Counted from the stretch's first letter, positions 1 to 8,048 are shown. The stretch: DNA of 64,000 nucleotides from Deltaproteobacteria bacterium (GCA_016219015.1 JACRCL010000010.1:24814-88813); one strand, 5' to 3'. Notes: generated from the sequence alone by a model not told the origin. Program-made: numbers and translations.

Positions 1-29
1 TTATCCCAAAGAGAAGACATATTTTTCCT

Positions 30-956
30 TTAAGCCGCCGTCATGAACTCGGCCCCTGCTATGTCCCAATCGGCCGACGGGGCGTAACTCCCCTCGTACT
101 CGAAGGTGACGAGGTATTTTGTGCCGTTGACCAGATGCGGCAGGGTCCATGCCCCGCTCGCGGCTGTGACGAGGGTTGTTCTCACCGGCGCGGACGCCGT
201 GTTGTTCTTGGGGTAGACGTTCACCCTCACGTTGTAAACCGAACAGTCGATTGTATTGCCGTTCCTGTCCTTCACGACCCCGGATACCTTCGGGGATACC
301 ATGAAGTCGTCCGTCAGCCAGTAAAGCTCGTCTACCTCCGTGGCGGATAACGCCCTGCTCCATACAGCCACGTCGTCCACACCGCCGGTCATATAGGTGT
401 TCGGGACGCTGGTTGAGCCTAAATAGAGGCCCTGCGAGTTGTTCACTATGCCGGAGGTGCAGGCAACGGGCGTGCAGTCGAGGACGTTGTTGACGTATAT
501 CCTCATGTCGGTTCCGTCATAGACCCCCACGACGTGATACCAGTTGCCCGTCGTGAAGGCCGTGTTAGCCGTGACGGTTGTGAGGGCCGTGCCGTCACTT
601 GAGAGGCTGAAAGTGAATTTATTCGAGGCGTTCTGCCCGATGGTATACCCGTAGTTCCCGCTCGCGCCGTGCTTGGAGACGTAATATTTCTGGATAGAGT
701 TGTTCCCCGGCTTTACCCATGCGGATATCGTGATGGGGCCGGTGATGTCGAGCCCGACCTGAGCCGCGTCCGTTATCGTAAGGTACTGGCTGTTCCCGCC
801 CGCGAAAGTCGTCCCGAGGTTCGCCCCGCCGTCATGCCCGGCTACTGCCGTGGGCGCGCTCCCCGAGGCCGTGAGGGTATTGCCGTTGCCCGAGTCGTCC
901 GTCCAGATGGTCGAGGCCAGCTTCCACTTGCCCTGTATGTTGTCCCAAAGAGCCAT
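30..956 (-). CDS. LamG-domain phage surface or tail-associated protein
   Basis: The protein has 308 residues and no signal peptide. Residues about 20-215 look like a concanavalin A-like/LamG jelly roll: they include GPITISAWVKP near 75, NWYHVVGVYDGTDMRIYVN near 140 and GGVDDVAVWSRALSATEVDEL near 190, the usual Laminin_G_3 landmarks. Residues about 220-300 resemble a carboxypeptidase-regulatory-like beta sandwich (VSGVVKDRNGNTI). A GAGGGG ribosome site lies 9 bases before ATG. It is the last gene of the late phage module in view, after the head genes, so a role in glycan or host-surface binding on the virion is inferred. LamG folds also occur in non-phage secreted proteins, but the lack of a signal sequence argues for a virion protein. 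Confidence 0.7.
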   Translation of the reverse strand: MALWDNIQGKWKLASTIWTDDSGNGNTLTASGSAPTAVAGHDGGANLGTTFAGGNSQYLTITDAAQVGLDITGPITISAWVKPGNNSIQKYYVSKHGASGNYGYTIGQNASNKFTFSLSSDGTALTTVTANTAFTTGNWYHVVGVYDGTDMRIYVNNVLDCTPVACTSGIVNNSQGLYLGSTSVPNTYMTGGVDDVAVWSRALSATEVDELYWLTDDFMVSPKVSGVVKDRNGNTIDCSVYNVRVNVYPKNNTASAPVRTTLVTAASGAWTLPHLVNGTKYLVTFEYEGSYAPSADWDIAGAEFMTAA

Positions 957-974
957 CTTTAAAACCCCTCATTC

Positions 975-1098
975 AGTTATCTGTTATCCGTTATCTGTTA
1001 TCAGTTATCTGTTATCTGTTTAAGGATGAGTCTTTTTACATTCACCGATAACCGACCACTGATAACTGATAACCGATAACCGTTTTATCACCGATAAC
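975..1098. repeat. GATAACC/GTTATC degenerate repeat block
   Basis: The gap between two phage genes is filled by GTTATCNGTTATC units in one orientation followed by GATAACCGATAAC units in the other, giving a long imperfect palindrome. The same hexamer-based motif forms the core of the composite host repeats near 60470 and 62640. It has no coding potential. Confidence 0.75.
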
Positions 1099-1103
1099 TT
1101 CTT

Positions 1104-1856
1104 TTACGTCGTCGTCCCTTCGCACCTTAAATCGTAGGTCGTCTTCGCGGCCGCGTCGGTAGAGGCAAGAGTGAGCGCGAGCCATATGCCCTGGGCTGAC
1201 CCCGCCGTGAGGTTCTGCCCGTTGGCGATGTTCTTATCCGAGCTGTTAAAGGTAATCCCTGAAGGGGCTACCTGCCTGTTGTTGCCCGTCCCGTTCGTCC
1301 CGGTGTCGTCTATCGTGGCAGGCAGGCCGAAAGTGACCTTGCCGGAGGGGTCGGCGGCCTCCTTTATCACCCCGGAGGAGAGGGTGAGCGTGCCGTTGGT
1401 GTTCTTATAGAAGACCTTCTCGTAGTACGTCACGGACCCGGACTCCGGCGTGTTGACGGCATAGAAGGGCCGCCTCACCTGGGTTATCCCCGGCTCAAGG
1501 GTTATGAGCGTTGCGCCCGCGCTCGCCTTCCTTATCGTGACGGTCCCCGTGGCCGCGCCCGACATGACGGCCTTCAGGATACGCTCGAAGGTCGTGGTGA
1601 AGGAGACGACCGAGACGCCGTTGAGGGTCTTTACCTCGCTCACGATCGTCCCGGCGCTGTCGCGTCCGTATATGGTCACGGTCTGGGTGGTGTCGCCGGA
1701 GGCCGAGGACAACATCTCGACTGCGCCCGAGGGCGTTATGTCCGTGAACTCCATCTTTATGGCGGTATTTATCGCCCCGCCTATGGCGGTTGCGCTGTCG
1801 TCGTCCGGCATTACCGCCGAGCCGTAGAGCTTGAGTTCAGATGCCTGTATGCTCAT
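1104..1856 (-). CDS. phage structural protein, unknown function
   Basis: 250 residues, rich in Thr, Ser, Gly and Ala, with no transmembrane segment and no cysteine pattern. The composition and repeated short beta-prone stretches (TVTIYGRDSAGTIVSEVKT, GTVTIRKASAGATL) fit a head-decoration or tail structural protein. AACGGAGG lies 8 bases upstream of ATG. It sits between the small head proteins and the LamG gene in the minus-strand late module. I do not recognise the family; the virion role is inferred from position and composition only. Confidence 0.55.
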   Translation of the reverse strand: MSIQASELKLYGSAVMPDDDSATAIGGAINTAIKMEFTDITPSGAVEMLSSASGDTTQTVTIYGRDSAGTIVSEVKTLNGVSVVSFTTTFERILKAVMSGAATGTVTIRKASAGATLITLEPGITQVRRPFYAVNTPESGSVTYYEKVFYKNTNGTLTLSSGVIKEAADPSGKVTFGLPATIDDTGTNGTGNNRQVAPSGITFNSSDKNIANGQNLTAGSAQGIWLALTLASTDAAAKTTYDLRCEGTTT

Positions 1857-2054
1857 TTAAAGAAACCTCCGTTAGAACTTCTCTTGCAAGATCAATCGGT
1901 GCTCGGCGGAAGGTACGCCCTTTTAAGGACGCATCAAACGAGCCATATAAAAGGTCAAGTACCATGGCGGGATAATTGAATCCATATAAGAGCCAGGACT
2001 TGCCAAGAAGAAAACGTCAAAAGCTCAACATTTTCTCACTCCGCATTTATCCGA

Positions 2055-2213
2055 TCACTTCCTGGCCTTCCTGTTGTCAGACTCCTCCGCCGCCTTCTTC
2101 GCCTTCTTCTCCATCTCCTTAAGCTCCCTGCTTTTCGGGAGCCTGCCCGTCCTGATAAGGTGGTCCCTGTACATCCGTCCTATAACGCTCTCGACCGCCT
2201 TCCTCTCGCTCAT
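2055..2213 (-). CDS. small charged phage protein, unknown
   Basis: 52 residues starting MSERKAVES. The second half is a highly charged helix rich in Lys and Glu. The open frame extends farther upstream, but this ATG overlaps the stop of the preceding 56-codon ORF in an ATGA arrangement, which points to translational coupling and decides the start. No recognisable domain. A head-completion or scaffold-associated role is only a guess from its place between capsid and tail-side genes. Confidence 0.5.
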   Translation of the reverse strand: MSERKAVESVIGRMYRDHLIRTGRLPKSRELKEMEKKAKKAAEESDNRKARK

Positions 2214-2380
2214 GCACGCCTCTTCCTCTTCGCCTTTTTCACCTCGCCCGTTCCAGCCTCTTCGACCGGCTTCCATCCGCGCTCGATGAGTTTCCGCTCT
2301 TCGTACCCGCTTCTGGCCGGTACCGTTATCTCCGTCTTTCCGTCCTCCATGAAAGTCCCTGTATAAAACCACTTATCCAT
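2210..2380 (-). CDS. small phage protein with basic tail, unknown
   Basis: 56 residues beginning MDKWFYTGTFMEDGKTEI and ending in a lysine/arginine cluster (KKAKRKRRA). Its ATG lies inside the 3' end of the preceding 153-residue gene and its TGA overlaps the next ATG, so three consecutive ORFs form a tightly packed coupled string. The opening pattern (DKWFYTGTF, then TVPARSGYEERKLIERGWKPV) looks like a small folded domain with a disordered basic tail. It is too short to assign a function. Confidence 0.5.
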   Translation of the reverse strand: MDKWFYTGTFMEDGKTEITVPARSGYEERKLIERGWKPVEEAGTGEVKKAKRKRRA

Positions 2381-2834
2381 CAGTCCTCTTTTTCTTCATT
2401 GCCTCTTCTGGCTCTTCGCGCCGTAATATTCTCTTCCTGCCCCTTCCCAACCCGAGGTAAGCCCTCACCTCAGGGCCCAGGTGCTCCTCGGGTATCGGCG
2501 CGGGCGTCTCCAGGAAATTTCCATCCGGGAATTTTATACCCTCTTTCCTGATCCCTTTGTGCTCCCTCAGGGCCGCCTCCATCCGGCGCAAGAGGCCGTC
2601 GCTTACGGGCTTCAGGGGCACCCAGCCGTCCCTCCAGAACCGGACCGCCGCCTCCTTGAGGTCGCTCACCTTCACGGTCTGAATGCATTTGATCCCGCCC
2701 TTATATTCCGTGTACTGCCTGTTCCACATCCAGAAGTCCTGGATGAGCTCGCCCTGCCACGCGATCCCCGCAAGGCTGTTGAAGCTTAAAGGTATGTAGC
2801 CCTTTTTTAAAAATCCGTTTATCGTCAGCGTCAT
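2373..2834 (-). CDS. phage protein, unknown (153 aa)
   Basis: 153 residues. The N-terminal part is aromatic and compact (GIAWQGELIQDFWMWNRQYTEY shortened here to its WQGELIQDFWMW core), followed by a helical charged region and a basic C-terminus (RGRKRILRREEPEEAMKKKR). No Shine-Dalgarno is obvious; a 13-bp hairpin ends only about 10 bases before ATG, so translation may depend on read-through structure or coupling to the upstream capsid gene. Position directly after the major capsid gene suggests a head-tail connector or completion protein, but no family is recognised. Confidence 0.5.
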   Translation of the reverse strand: MTLTINGFLKKGYIPLSFNSLAGIAWQGELIQDFWMWNRQYTEYKGGIKCIQTVKVSDLKEAAVRFWRDGWVPLKPVSDGLLRRMEAALREHKGIRKEGIKFPDGNFLETPAPIPEEHLGPEVRAYLGLGRGRKRILRREEPEEAMKKKRTDG

Positions 2835-2844
2835 ATTTTTAAGG

Positions 2845-2873
2845 TACGGAAGGGGAGCGTCTCCCCTTCCGTA
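2845..2873 (-). promoter_or_regulatory. perfect 13-bp hairpin between capsid gene and next gene
   Basis: A perfect inverted repeat with 13-bp arms (TACGGAAGGGGAG) and a 3-nt loop starts 9 bases after the capsid stop codon. No T-run follows on the minus strand (CCTTAAAAAT), so it is not a classic terminator. A stability or processing hairpin that leaves more capsid mRNA than downstream mRNA is inferred. Confidence 0.65.
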
Positions 2874-2882
2874 GGCGTACTT

Positions 2883-3746
2883 TTACTCGTGCATCGTTAC
2901 TATCTTTACCCCGCCGTTCGCGGCCGTATTGACGCAGCCGTGGCCGTACACAGCGGTTACGACCAGCTCGGTGGCCCGCAGCGACGCGTCCCTCTGGAAC
3001 TCCGTCTTTGCCCCGGTCTTCAGGACATACGCGAGGCCGGACTGGTTCCCCATGGGCATCATCACGCCCTGCCTGTCCGCGTTCACGTTGACGGACGCGC
3101 AGTTGGTCGACTGGATTATATCGACCCCGTAGAGCGTGCCGAGCGAACCCACGTCCGCGGCAGGCGTCGAGGGGCCGCCCCAGACCGCGCCTGTCGAAGA
3201 CGCTATGGCGGACCTTAAGTTGCTCACCTGGTAAGGGTGGAGGACCGCCACGAACGGCCCCCTGGCGTTGCCGAGCTCGAGCGCGTATATCGCGGACAGG
3301 AAGTTAGCCTCCGTAAGAGCCTGGCCCGACGTGCCGACCGAGTTGGTGAGAGCCGACGCTGAAGAGAGCAGGTCGGCGTCTATCTTGGCGGCAAGCGCCT
3401 TGCCGAGCTCCGCCGCGTAAGGCTCCAGCCCGCCAAGGCCCGAGCCGTTCAAGAGCATATCCGTTACCGTGATCATGATCCCGGCCTCGTCCGCGGTTAT
3501 GAGCGTAGAGGTCGTATTGACCGCGGTGTTGCTCATGTCCGTGGCCTCGGTCAGGTCCGAAGCTGAAAGGAGAGGCCACTTGGGGAACTCTACCGTTAGG
3601 GTCGAATCCCCGCTTATGTCAGCGACCCTCACCAGGGGCGGCATCACCGCCTCTGCGTAAGCCGCGTCGATTATTAGCCTCGATACTATCTCGGCCGCTA
3701 TCAGCTCGCCCGCCGAACCGGCGGCCGTTGTCACTTCGTTTGCCAT
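2883..3746 (-). CDS. major capsid protein, HK97-fold type
   Basis: 287 residues, the usual size for an HK97-like coat protein without its own scaffolding delta domain. The N-terminus has a helical arm (AGELIAAEIVSRLIIDAA), followed by a segment matching capsid P and A domains: SGDSTLTVEFPKW, GIMITVTDMLLNGSG, FVAVLHPYQVSNLRSAI and ALRATELVVTAVYGHG-like strands near the C-terminus (DASLRATELVVTAVYGHG). AGGAGG lies 7 bases before ATG. It follows a scaffold-like gene and precedes small head genes, the standard head-module order. Coat identity is inferred from size, position and pattern. Confidence 0.8.
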   Translation of the reverse strand: MANEVTTAAGSAGELIAAEIVSRLIIDAAYAEAVMPPLVRVADISGDSTLTVEFPKWPLLSASDLTEATDMSNTAVNTTSTLITADEAGIMITVTDMLLNGSGLGGLEPYAAELGKALAAKIDADLLSSASALTNSVGTSGQALTEANFLSAIYALELGNARGPFVAVLHPYQVSNLRSAIASSTGAVWGGPSTPAADVGSLGTLYGVDIIQSTNCASVNVNADRQGVMMPMGNQSGLAYVLKTGAKTEFQRDASLRATELVVTAVYGHGCVNTAANGGVKIVTMHE

Positions 3747-3782
3747 CTAATGCCTCCTTTTTTTGCGAAAAAATATCCTCTT

Positions 3783-4460
3783 TTATTGCCCTGTGGAGGC
3801 GGAGGGCTGGAACTTCCTTCTGCGCGCTTCGATGAAGGGGTTCTTCACGTCCTTGAACTTATAGGTCTGGCCGGCGCTCCCCTGGACGTTTACGCCCTCC
3901 TTGAGGAGCCTGTCCAGCTCTTCCCTCGGCATATCGCGCCACGCGGAAGGGTCCCCGAGGCGGTACTTCATCGCGCCGTCGCCGAACCTCGCTCCGAACG
4001 AGCCCGCGCCGTGGCTGGCGCTTGCGCGCAGGTGGTGCGGCCTTTCGCTCAGCCAGTGGCCTATGTACTCCTCCACTGACATGGGGTTACCGGAGCTGTT
4101 GACCTTCACCGCTCCTGATTCGCCGAGTACGCTGAAGTTCCCTTCCTCGTCCATCCTGACCCGGTCCTTCATGAGTTCCGCGACCTCATCGGCGTCAACG
4201 ACGCTGTGCCTGGATATGCTCCGCAGGAGCTGCGCCATCTTCTTATCCGACTTGAGCCTTTCCATCTCGGTTTTAAGCCGCTCGACCTCTTCTGAAGAGC
4301 CCCGGGTCTTCTGGGCCTTTGCGTACGCCTTCCGGTATGCCTCGTCTATAAGCTCCTGCACCTTTGCCTGCTGCTCGGGCAGGAAAGAGACCTTGAGCTC
4401 CGCCTCGCCGTTTTTAGGGCCGTCGCCCCTTTCAACCGATTTAAGTTCGTCAACCTGCAT
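3783..4460 (-). CDS. capsid scaffold-like protein
   Basis: 225 residues. Residues about 25-80 form a continuous charged helix likely to be a coiled coil (EQQAKVQELIDEAYRKAYAK, then EEVERLKTEMERLKSDKK). The rest is Gly/Ser/Arg-rich and low in hydrophobic core, ending in a basic stretch (EARRRKF). This organisation, and the place between portal and capsid genes, fit a scaffolding protein that directs capsid assembly. GGGAGG lies 7 bases upstream of ATG. No protease motif is visible, so it is not an obvious protease-scaffold fusion. Confidence 0.65.
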   Translation of the reverse strand: MQVDELKSVERGDGPKNGEAELKVSFLPEQQAKVQELIDEAYRKAYAKAQKTRGSSEEVERLKTEMERLKSDKKMAQLLRSISRHSVVDADEVAELMKDRVRMDEEGNFSVLGESGAVKVNSSGNPMSVEEYIGHWLSERPHHLRASASHGAGSFGARFGDGAMKYRLGDPSAWRDMPREELDRLLKEGVNVQGSAGQTYKFKDVKNPFIEARRRKFQPSASTGQ

Positions 4461-4582
4461 GAAAGACCTCCCTTTCTCAGCCCCCCGTTTTTGATCCGGC
4501 CATGCGTGCGGCAGGGGTTCGCCGCGGCAAGTAATCTTTGACTGACGGCATTTGTCCGCGTGCGGACCTCCCGCACGCTCTT

Positions 4583-5935
4583 TTAAGCCCTGCCGTTGTT
4601 TTCTATCTCGTCGCTTATCCGGGCCTTCGTCTCATCGTTGAGCTTGGGCAGTATCGACTGGGCTATCTTTTTCTGGAGCTCCTTTTTGAACGTAGCCGAA
4701 TCGACCTGGGCGGACTGGGCCTGTATGGCGTTCTTAAGGTCCCTGTCTATGTCCCTTACCGAGAAGTCGTCCGGGTAGTCTATTACCCCGTCGAAGCTCT
4801 TGCCCTCCCATTTGGCCCAGAGCCTCAGCACCTGCGCCTCGGCCTGCTCGATGTTGTCCGCCTTCTCGCTCAGGGTGGAGTAGAGCTGCTGGTATTCGAG
4901 CTCCATAGCCGCCGCCGAACGCGCCCTGCCCGAGTCCTCGCTCGCCTTTATGCCGCCCATCTTGGCTATCCGGTATATCTCGGCTATGTCGTGCCTCACC
5001 CATTCGCGTATCTCGGTCAGGGACGAGTGCGGGGCCTCCAGCCAGTACGGCTTCGAATTCGGCTCGGCCGGGTCGAACTGGAGTATATTCCTCGGCCCGA
5101 CCTCCCTCTCCAGACTATCGCCCTTGGAAAATGGCACCGCGAGCATGGGGAAGGCGGTATTCTCTATAATCTCCTTGGCGTCCGAGCAGAGGTAATATAT
5201 GTTCTTGTTTATATCCGCTATGTCCTGTATGTCGGAGATGCCCGCCATCCGTATCCCGGACTGCTTGTTGTAGAGGTTCACCACAGGGACCTCGCCAAGC
5301 CCGTGCCATCCCGCGTCTACGAGCACGGCGTCGGAGTCTTTCGATTGCCACAGCTCCCACCCGTCCCTCGTCCATATGCGGCAGGTGTCCTTTGATTCCT
5401 TTATCTTGACGCTTTCGAGCGCCGGGCGGCCCGAGAAGGGCATGCGCGCGTACGACCAGTCGAGTAGGTTCTCCGGGGTCACGAGGGTCACATACGGCCT
5501 TATCCCCGCCTCCGCGGCCTCGGCCTTCGTGGACGCAAGCGCGCGGGGCTTGTCGACTATTATCGACACCCTGCCGTATACGCTCGCGAACCTCTGCGCC
5601 TCACGCATGAAGTGCCTGAACGAGTTCCCACCGAGGTCCGCGTCCTTCAGGAAACCGTTGAACAGCGGGTCCAGCCCCAGGGAGCCGAAGCTCCTCTGCG
5701 CGTCCTTCCTGAAAAGGTGCGATACGAATATGTCTATCACCGGGCCGCAGTAGTTGTAATAATAGCTTATGGCCTTTCTCCGCCCGTAGTTGGCCGAGCT
5801 CTCGAACGGGTGCTGGAGGAGATAGCTCCCGTCCCTGTACATCTTCCCTCCGAAGTACGACCTTATATAGAACCTCCACTCGTCCACGAACTCGGAGTAC
5901 AGAGGGTGCGTGGAAGTAAGCTCTTCTCTTGTCAT
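4583..5935 (-). CDS. phage portal protein
   Basis: 450 residues from the ATG at 5935; an in-frame TTG 16 codons upstream also exists, but it lies inside the terminase gene and lacks a ribosome site. The protein has the portal pattern: an aromatic N-terminal region with repeated small-protein contacts (YNYCGPVIDIFVSHLF), a beta-rich wing (RPYVTLVTPENLLDWSYAR), a long stem-helix region (ISDIQDIADINKNIYYL, TEIREWVRHDIAEIYRIAKMGG) and a charged helical C-terminus. It would form the dodecameric DNA channel at the capsid vertex and dock the terminase. It lies just after the large terminase, the standard order, and is coupled to it through an 8-codon ORF. Confidence 0.82.
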   Translation of the reverse strand: MTREELTSTHPLYSEFVDEWRFYIRSYFGGKMYRDGSYLLQHPFESSANYGRRKAISYYYNYCGPVIDIFVSHLFRKDAQRSFGSLGLDPLFNGFLKDADLGGNSFRHFMREAQRFASVYGRVSIIVDKPRALASTKAEAAEAGIRPYVTLVTPENLLDWSYARMPFSGRPALESVKIKESKDTCRIWTRDGWELWQSKDSDAVLVDAGWHGLGEVPVVNLYNKQSGIRMAGISDIQDIADINKNIYYLCSDAKEIIENTAFPMLAVPFSKGDSLEREVGPRNILQFDPAEPNSKPYWLEAPHSSLTEIREWVRHDIAEIYRIAKMGGIKASEDSGRARSAAAMELEYQQLYSTLSEKADNIEQAEAQVLRLWAKWEGKSFDGVIDYPDDFSVRDIDRDLKNAIQAQSAQVDSATFKKELQKKIAQSILPKLNDETKARISDEIENNGRA

Positions 5936-5958
5936 GGCAGGCCGCCTTTCGGTGTCAT
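5932..5958 (-). CDS. 8-codon coupling ORF (MTPKGGLP) between terminase and portal
   Basis: A near-ideal AGGAGG (5967-5972) lies 8 bases before an ATG whose frame encodes MTPKGGLP and stops. The ATG overlaps the terminase stop (ATGA) and the ORF's own TGA overlaps the portal ATG (ATGA). The best ribosome site of the junction therefore serves this micro-ORF, and portal translation probably depends on re-initiation after it. No function is proposed for the peptide itself. Confidence 0.55.
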   Translation of the reverse strand: MTPKGGLP

Positions 5959-7223
5959 TTGTAAAACCTCCTGGTTGGATCAAACCTCGTTGCCCTGAGG
6001 GGGAATTCGTATTCTATGAAATACCCGAGCGCGTCGGCGGCGTGCGTAAGGAGCCCGTTGGACTTATCCACCTCTGACGCCCCCTCTTTCCACTCTACCG
6101 CATCGAGGTCCTTCCTCAGGGCCGCGCACCCCGGGTGGTGGAATAACCGGGCCTCCCCGACGGTATTCTCGAGCATGGCGTTCAGCGCGTTCACCCTGTC
6201 TTTGACCTTCGGGTTAGCCTTCTTTATACGCTGGTCCCTGAAGCCGAGCTCATACAGGAGGGCGTAGTCGCTTTTCCCGGCTGTGGACCTGTTCATGCCC
6301 GCGGCGTCTCCGTAGACGATCGCCCCCGCCCTGTGGCTGCCGTACCTTGAGAGCGCTTCCCTGCCCATCTCCATTGTGTTGGTGTTCCTCAGAAAGACCT
6401 CGTCTATCACCCACACTGTCCTGCCGTCCGTCTGCGCGACCTCCCATACGCACGGGTCCACGTTGAAGTCGCAGCATATGATTACCGGCAGGCTTTGATT
6501 TATTTCTATCGACCCGCGTTCATGCCTCTTCCGGTCGTAGGCGTAATATGCCCTTCCCGCCGCGCCCTCGAAGCTCGCCTCATACTCCTGCCTGAAGGTC
6601 CTCGGGTCCAGCACCCTGCGCGCGGAGGCGAGCTCTCCTGCCGGCAGTATCTCCGAAGACTTCCACGTGTATGCCCCCCAGTCGGGGTCGGCCCCGGAGA
6701 CCGCGTAATCGAAAAGGTCTTTATAATGATTCAGCCCCTCCGGCACGCCTATGAACCAGCACCAGCCCATCCTATCCGAAAGGGCGGGCCTTATGTTCTC
6801 GCTCCAGGCTTCAACCCTCATGTTCGCGTATTCATCGAGGACCCCGCCGTCCCACGGCGTCCCTTCTATCCTCTGCGGCTTATCGAGCCCTACGACCCAG
6901 AGCTCGCTGCCGAATTTCGTCGTGATGCAAAGGTCTGTCTCCGAGGTCTTCCTTATCCATCCGGGCGGGGTGAGCGCCTTTATGTCCTTCCAGAATATCC
7001 TCTTCGCCTGGTCCCGCGTCGGCGCCGCGGCGAAGTACCTGGCATCGGCCCACGGCCTTTTTTTGGGCAGCTCCATCACGAGCTTTCTTTTGGCGAGCTC
7101 GGTCTTGCCGCTCCTCCTGCCGGCCGGCACGACGGCGAAACGCTTATTTTCCGTCATCAGCCTCGTCTGCTCCTTCAGGTACCGTAGCCCGTGCCATCTC
7201 TTTGGCAATCTCCTCTGGGTCAT
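5955..7223 (-). CDS. terminase large subunit (packaging ATPase-nuclease)
   Basis: 422 residues from the ATG at 7223; an earlier in-frame TTG at 7238 has no ribosome site. The ATPase domain shows a Walker A-type loop AGRRSGKTE near residue 35 and a Walker B-like VLDEYANM near 125. The RNase H-like nuclease domain shows acidic positions in ICCDFNVD, VYGDAAGMN and the C-terminal HAADALGYF. It packs phage DNA into the capsid through the portal. It overlaps the small subunit gene by 80 bases and abuts the portal gene, as in many tailed phages. A later start at MTENKRF would remove the helix before the P-loop and is less likely. Confidence 0.9.
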   Translation of the reverse strand: MTQRRLPKRWHGLRYLKEQTRLMTENKRFAVVPAGRRSGKTELAKRKLVMELPKKRPWADARYFAAAPTRDQAKRIFWKDIKALTPPGWIRKTSETDLCITTKFGSELWVVGLDKPQRIEGTPWDGGVLDEYANMRVEAWSENIRPALSDRMGWCWFIGVPEGLNHYKDLFDYAVSGADPDWGAYTWKSSEILPAGELASARRVLDPRTFRQEYEASFEGAAGRAYYAYDRKRHERGSIEINQSLPVIICCDFNVDPCVWEVAQTDGRTVWVIDEVFLRNTNTMEMGREALSRYGSHRAGAIVYGDAAGMNRSTAGKSDYALLYELGFRDQRIKKANPKVKDRVNALNAMLENTVGEARLFHHPGCAALRKDLDAVEWKEGASEVDKSNGLLTHAADALGYFIEYEFPLRATRFDPTRRFYK

Positions 7224-7611
7224 CCGTTCCGGCCTCAAGCCCCCATGCCTGCCTTTCGCCCTTTATTACGCTGGAGAGGACCTCCCCGGCTATCTTCGCC
7301 ACCTTGAGCTCCTCCAGCCCGAGCTTTGCGTCGTCGCTCCTAAGCCCCTTGACGAGCCTTTTTTTTACGCCCCTCCAGAGGCTCCTGTGGTCGTCGAGCA
7401 CCTCCCCGGGCACGCATGCGGGCCCGTCATCCAGAGGCCCGCGGGCCTTCTTTGCCTCCGTGCCCCTTTTCCACTTTTCTTTCTTTGCCCGCCTGAGGAC
7501 CGTACTTGCGCTGCATCCGTATTTCCCTGAAATCCTTTTTATGCTGCTGCCTGACTCGAATTCAACTTTTACGCCTTCCCAGTCGATCGCCACATTTAAA
7601 CCCCGGACCAT
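7144..7611 (-). CDS. terminase small subunit (DNA-recognition)
   Basis: 155 residues. Residues 11-46 form a helix-turn-helix typical of small terminases (VEFESGSSIKRISGKYGC, then STVLRRAKKEKW). A helical oligomerisation region follows (SLWRGVKKRLVKGL, LGLEELKVAKIAGEVL), then an acidic C-terminus rich in Glu and Asp. It would bind the packaging site and regulate the large subunit, whose gene overlaps its 3' end. The ATG at 7611 has no ribosome site; a GTG six codons downstream (7593), after CCGGGG, is an alternative start. Confidence 0.8.
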   Translation of the reverse strand: MVRGLNVAIDWEGVKVEFESGSSIKRISGKYGCSASTVLRRAKKEKWKRGTEAKKARGPLDDGPACVPGEVLDDHRSLWRGVKKRLVKGLRSDDAKLGLEELKVAKIAGEVLSSVIKGERQAWGLEAGTDDPEEIAKEMARATVPEGADEADDGK

Positions 7612-7647
7612 AAAACTTTTTTCTCTTCATAACGCCGCCCGGATGCG

Positions 7648-7821
7648 TCATATCTCATCGAGCCCCTCGTGGTCGGCGCATGTCCTCAGCGGATAGAGGC
7701 TTATGAAGACCTTATTGCACTCCGCGCAAACCTCCGGCTCCCTTAAAAGCACCCTGCTGTTCTTCTTGTGCGCCACCCAGCTCTTTTTGCTGAAGCGTGA
7801 AGCTAACGCTTCGATCTCCAT
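7648..7821 (-). CDS. 57-residue zinc-ribbon-like phage protein
   Basis: The ORF starts MEIEALASRFSKKSW and has an excellent ribosome site, GGAGGTGA, 4-5 bases before ATG. A Cys-x2-Cys (residues 32-35, CAEC) is followed by Cys-x2-His (48-51, CADH), the spacing of a small zinc finger. The N-terminal half is basic. It precedes the terminase small subunit. Possible roles are DNA binding at packaging or a late regulator; HNH nucleases are common at this spot, but no HNH residues are present. Unassigned. Confidence 0.6.
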   Translation of the reverse strand: MEIEALASRFSKKSWVAHKKNSRVLLREPEVCAECNKVFISLYPLRTCADHEGLDEI

Positions 7822-7987
7822 ATTCACCTCCGCGTTCGTGCTTTCTTACCTATGCTGTTTTATTTCTACCCCTGATTTTTCATCCCTCTGTTTTACAACG
7901 AAAAAAAGTTTTATTTATTCTACCCCTCCCGTTACCGGCTTGAAAAAGCATGGCGTGCGGACAGTGGCCGGCGTCGCCATTCACTTC

Positions 7988-8012
7988 GAGGCCCCGGGCG
8001 TGCCGGGGCCTC
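7988..8012. repeat. 10-bp arm palindrome beside terminator
   Basis: Perfect inverted repeat GAGGCCCCGG / CCGGGGCCTC with a 5-nt loop, immediately downstream (minus-strand sense) of the terminator hairpin. It has no T-run on either side. It may assist termination or stabilise the 3' end. Confidence 0.5.
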
Positions 8013-8015
8013 AAT

Positions 8016-8048
8016 AAAAAAAGGCCGGGCGGCTTTTCCCGCCCGGCC
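8016..8048 (-). terminator. intrinsic terminator after the first two phage late genes
   Basis: On the minus strand a perfect 10-bp GC stem (GGCCGGGCGG / CCGCCCGGCC, 6-nt loop) is followed by seven T residues. It lies 24 bases past the stop of the 96-codon ORF and upstream of the zinc protein and terminase genes, so the packaging and head genes need read-through, antitermination or another promoter. Confidence 0.85.
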
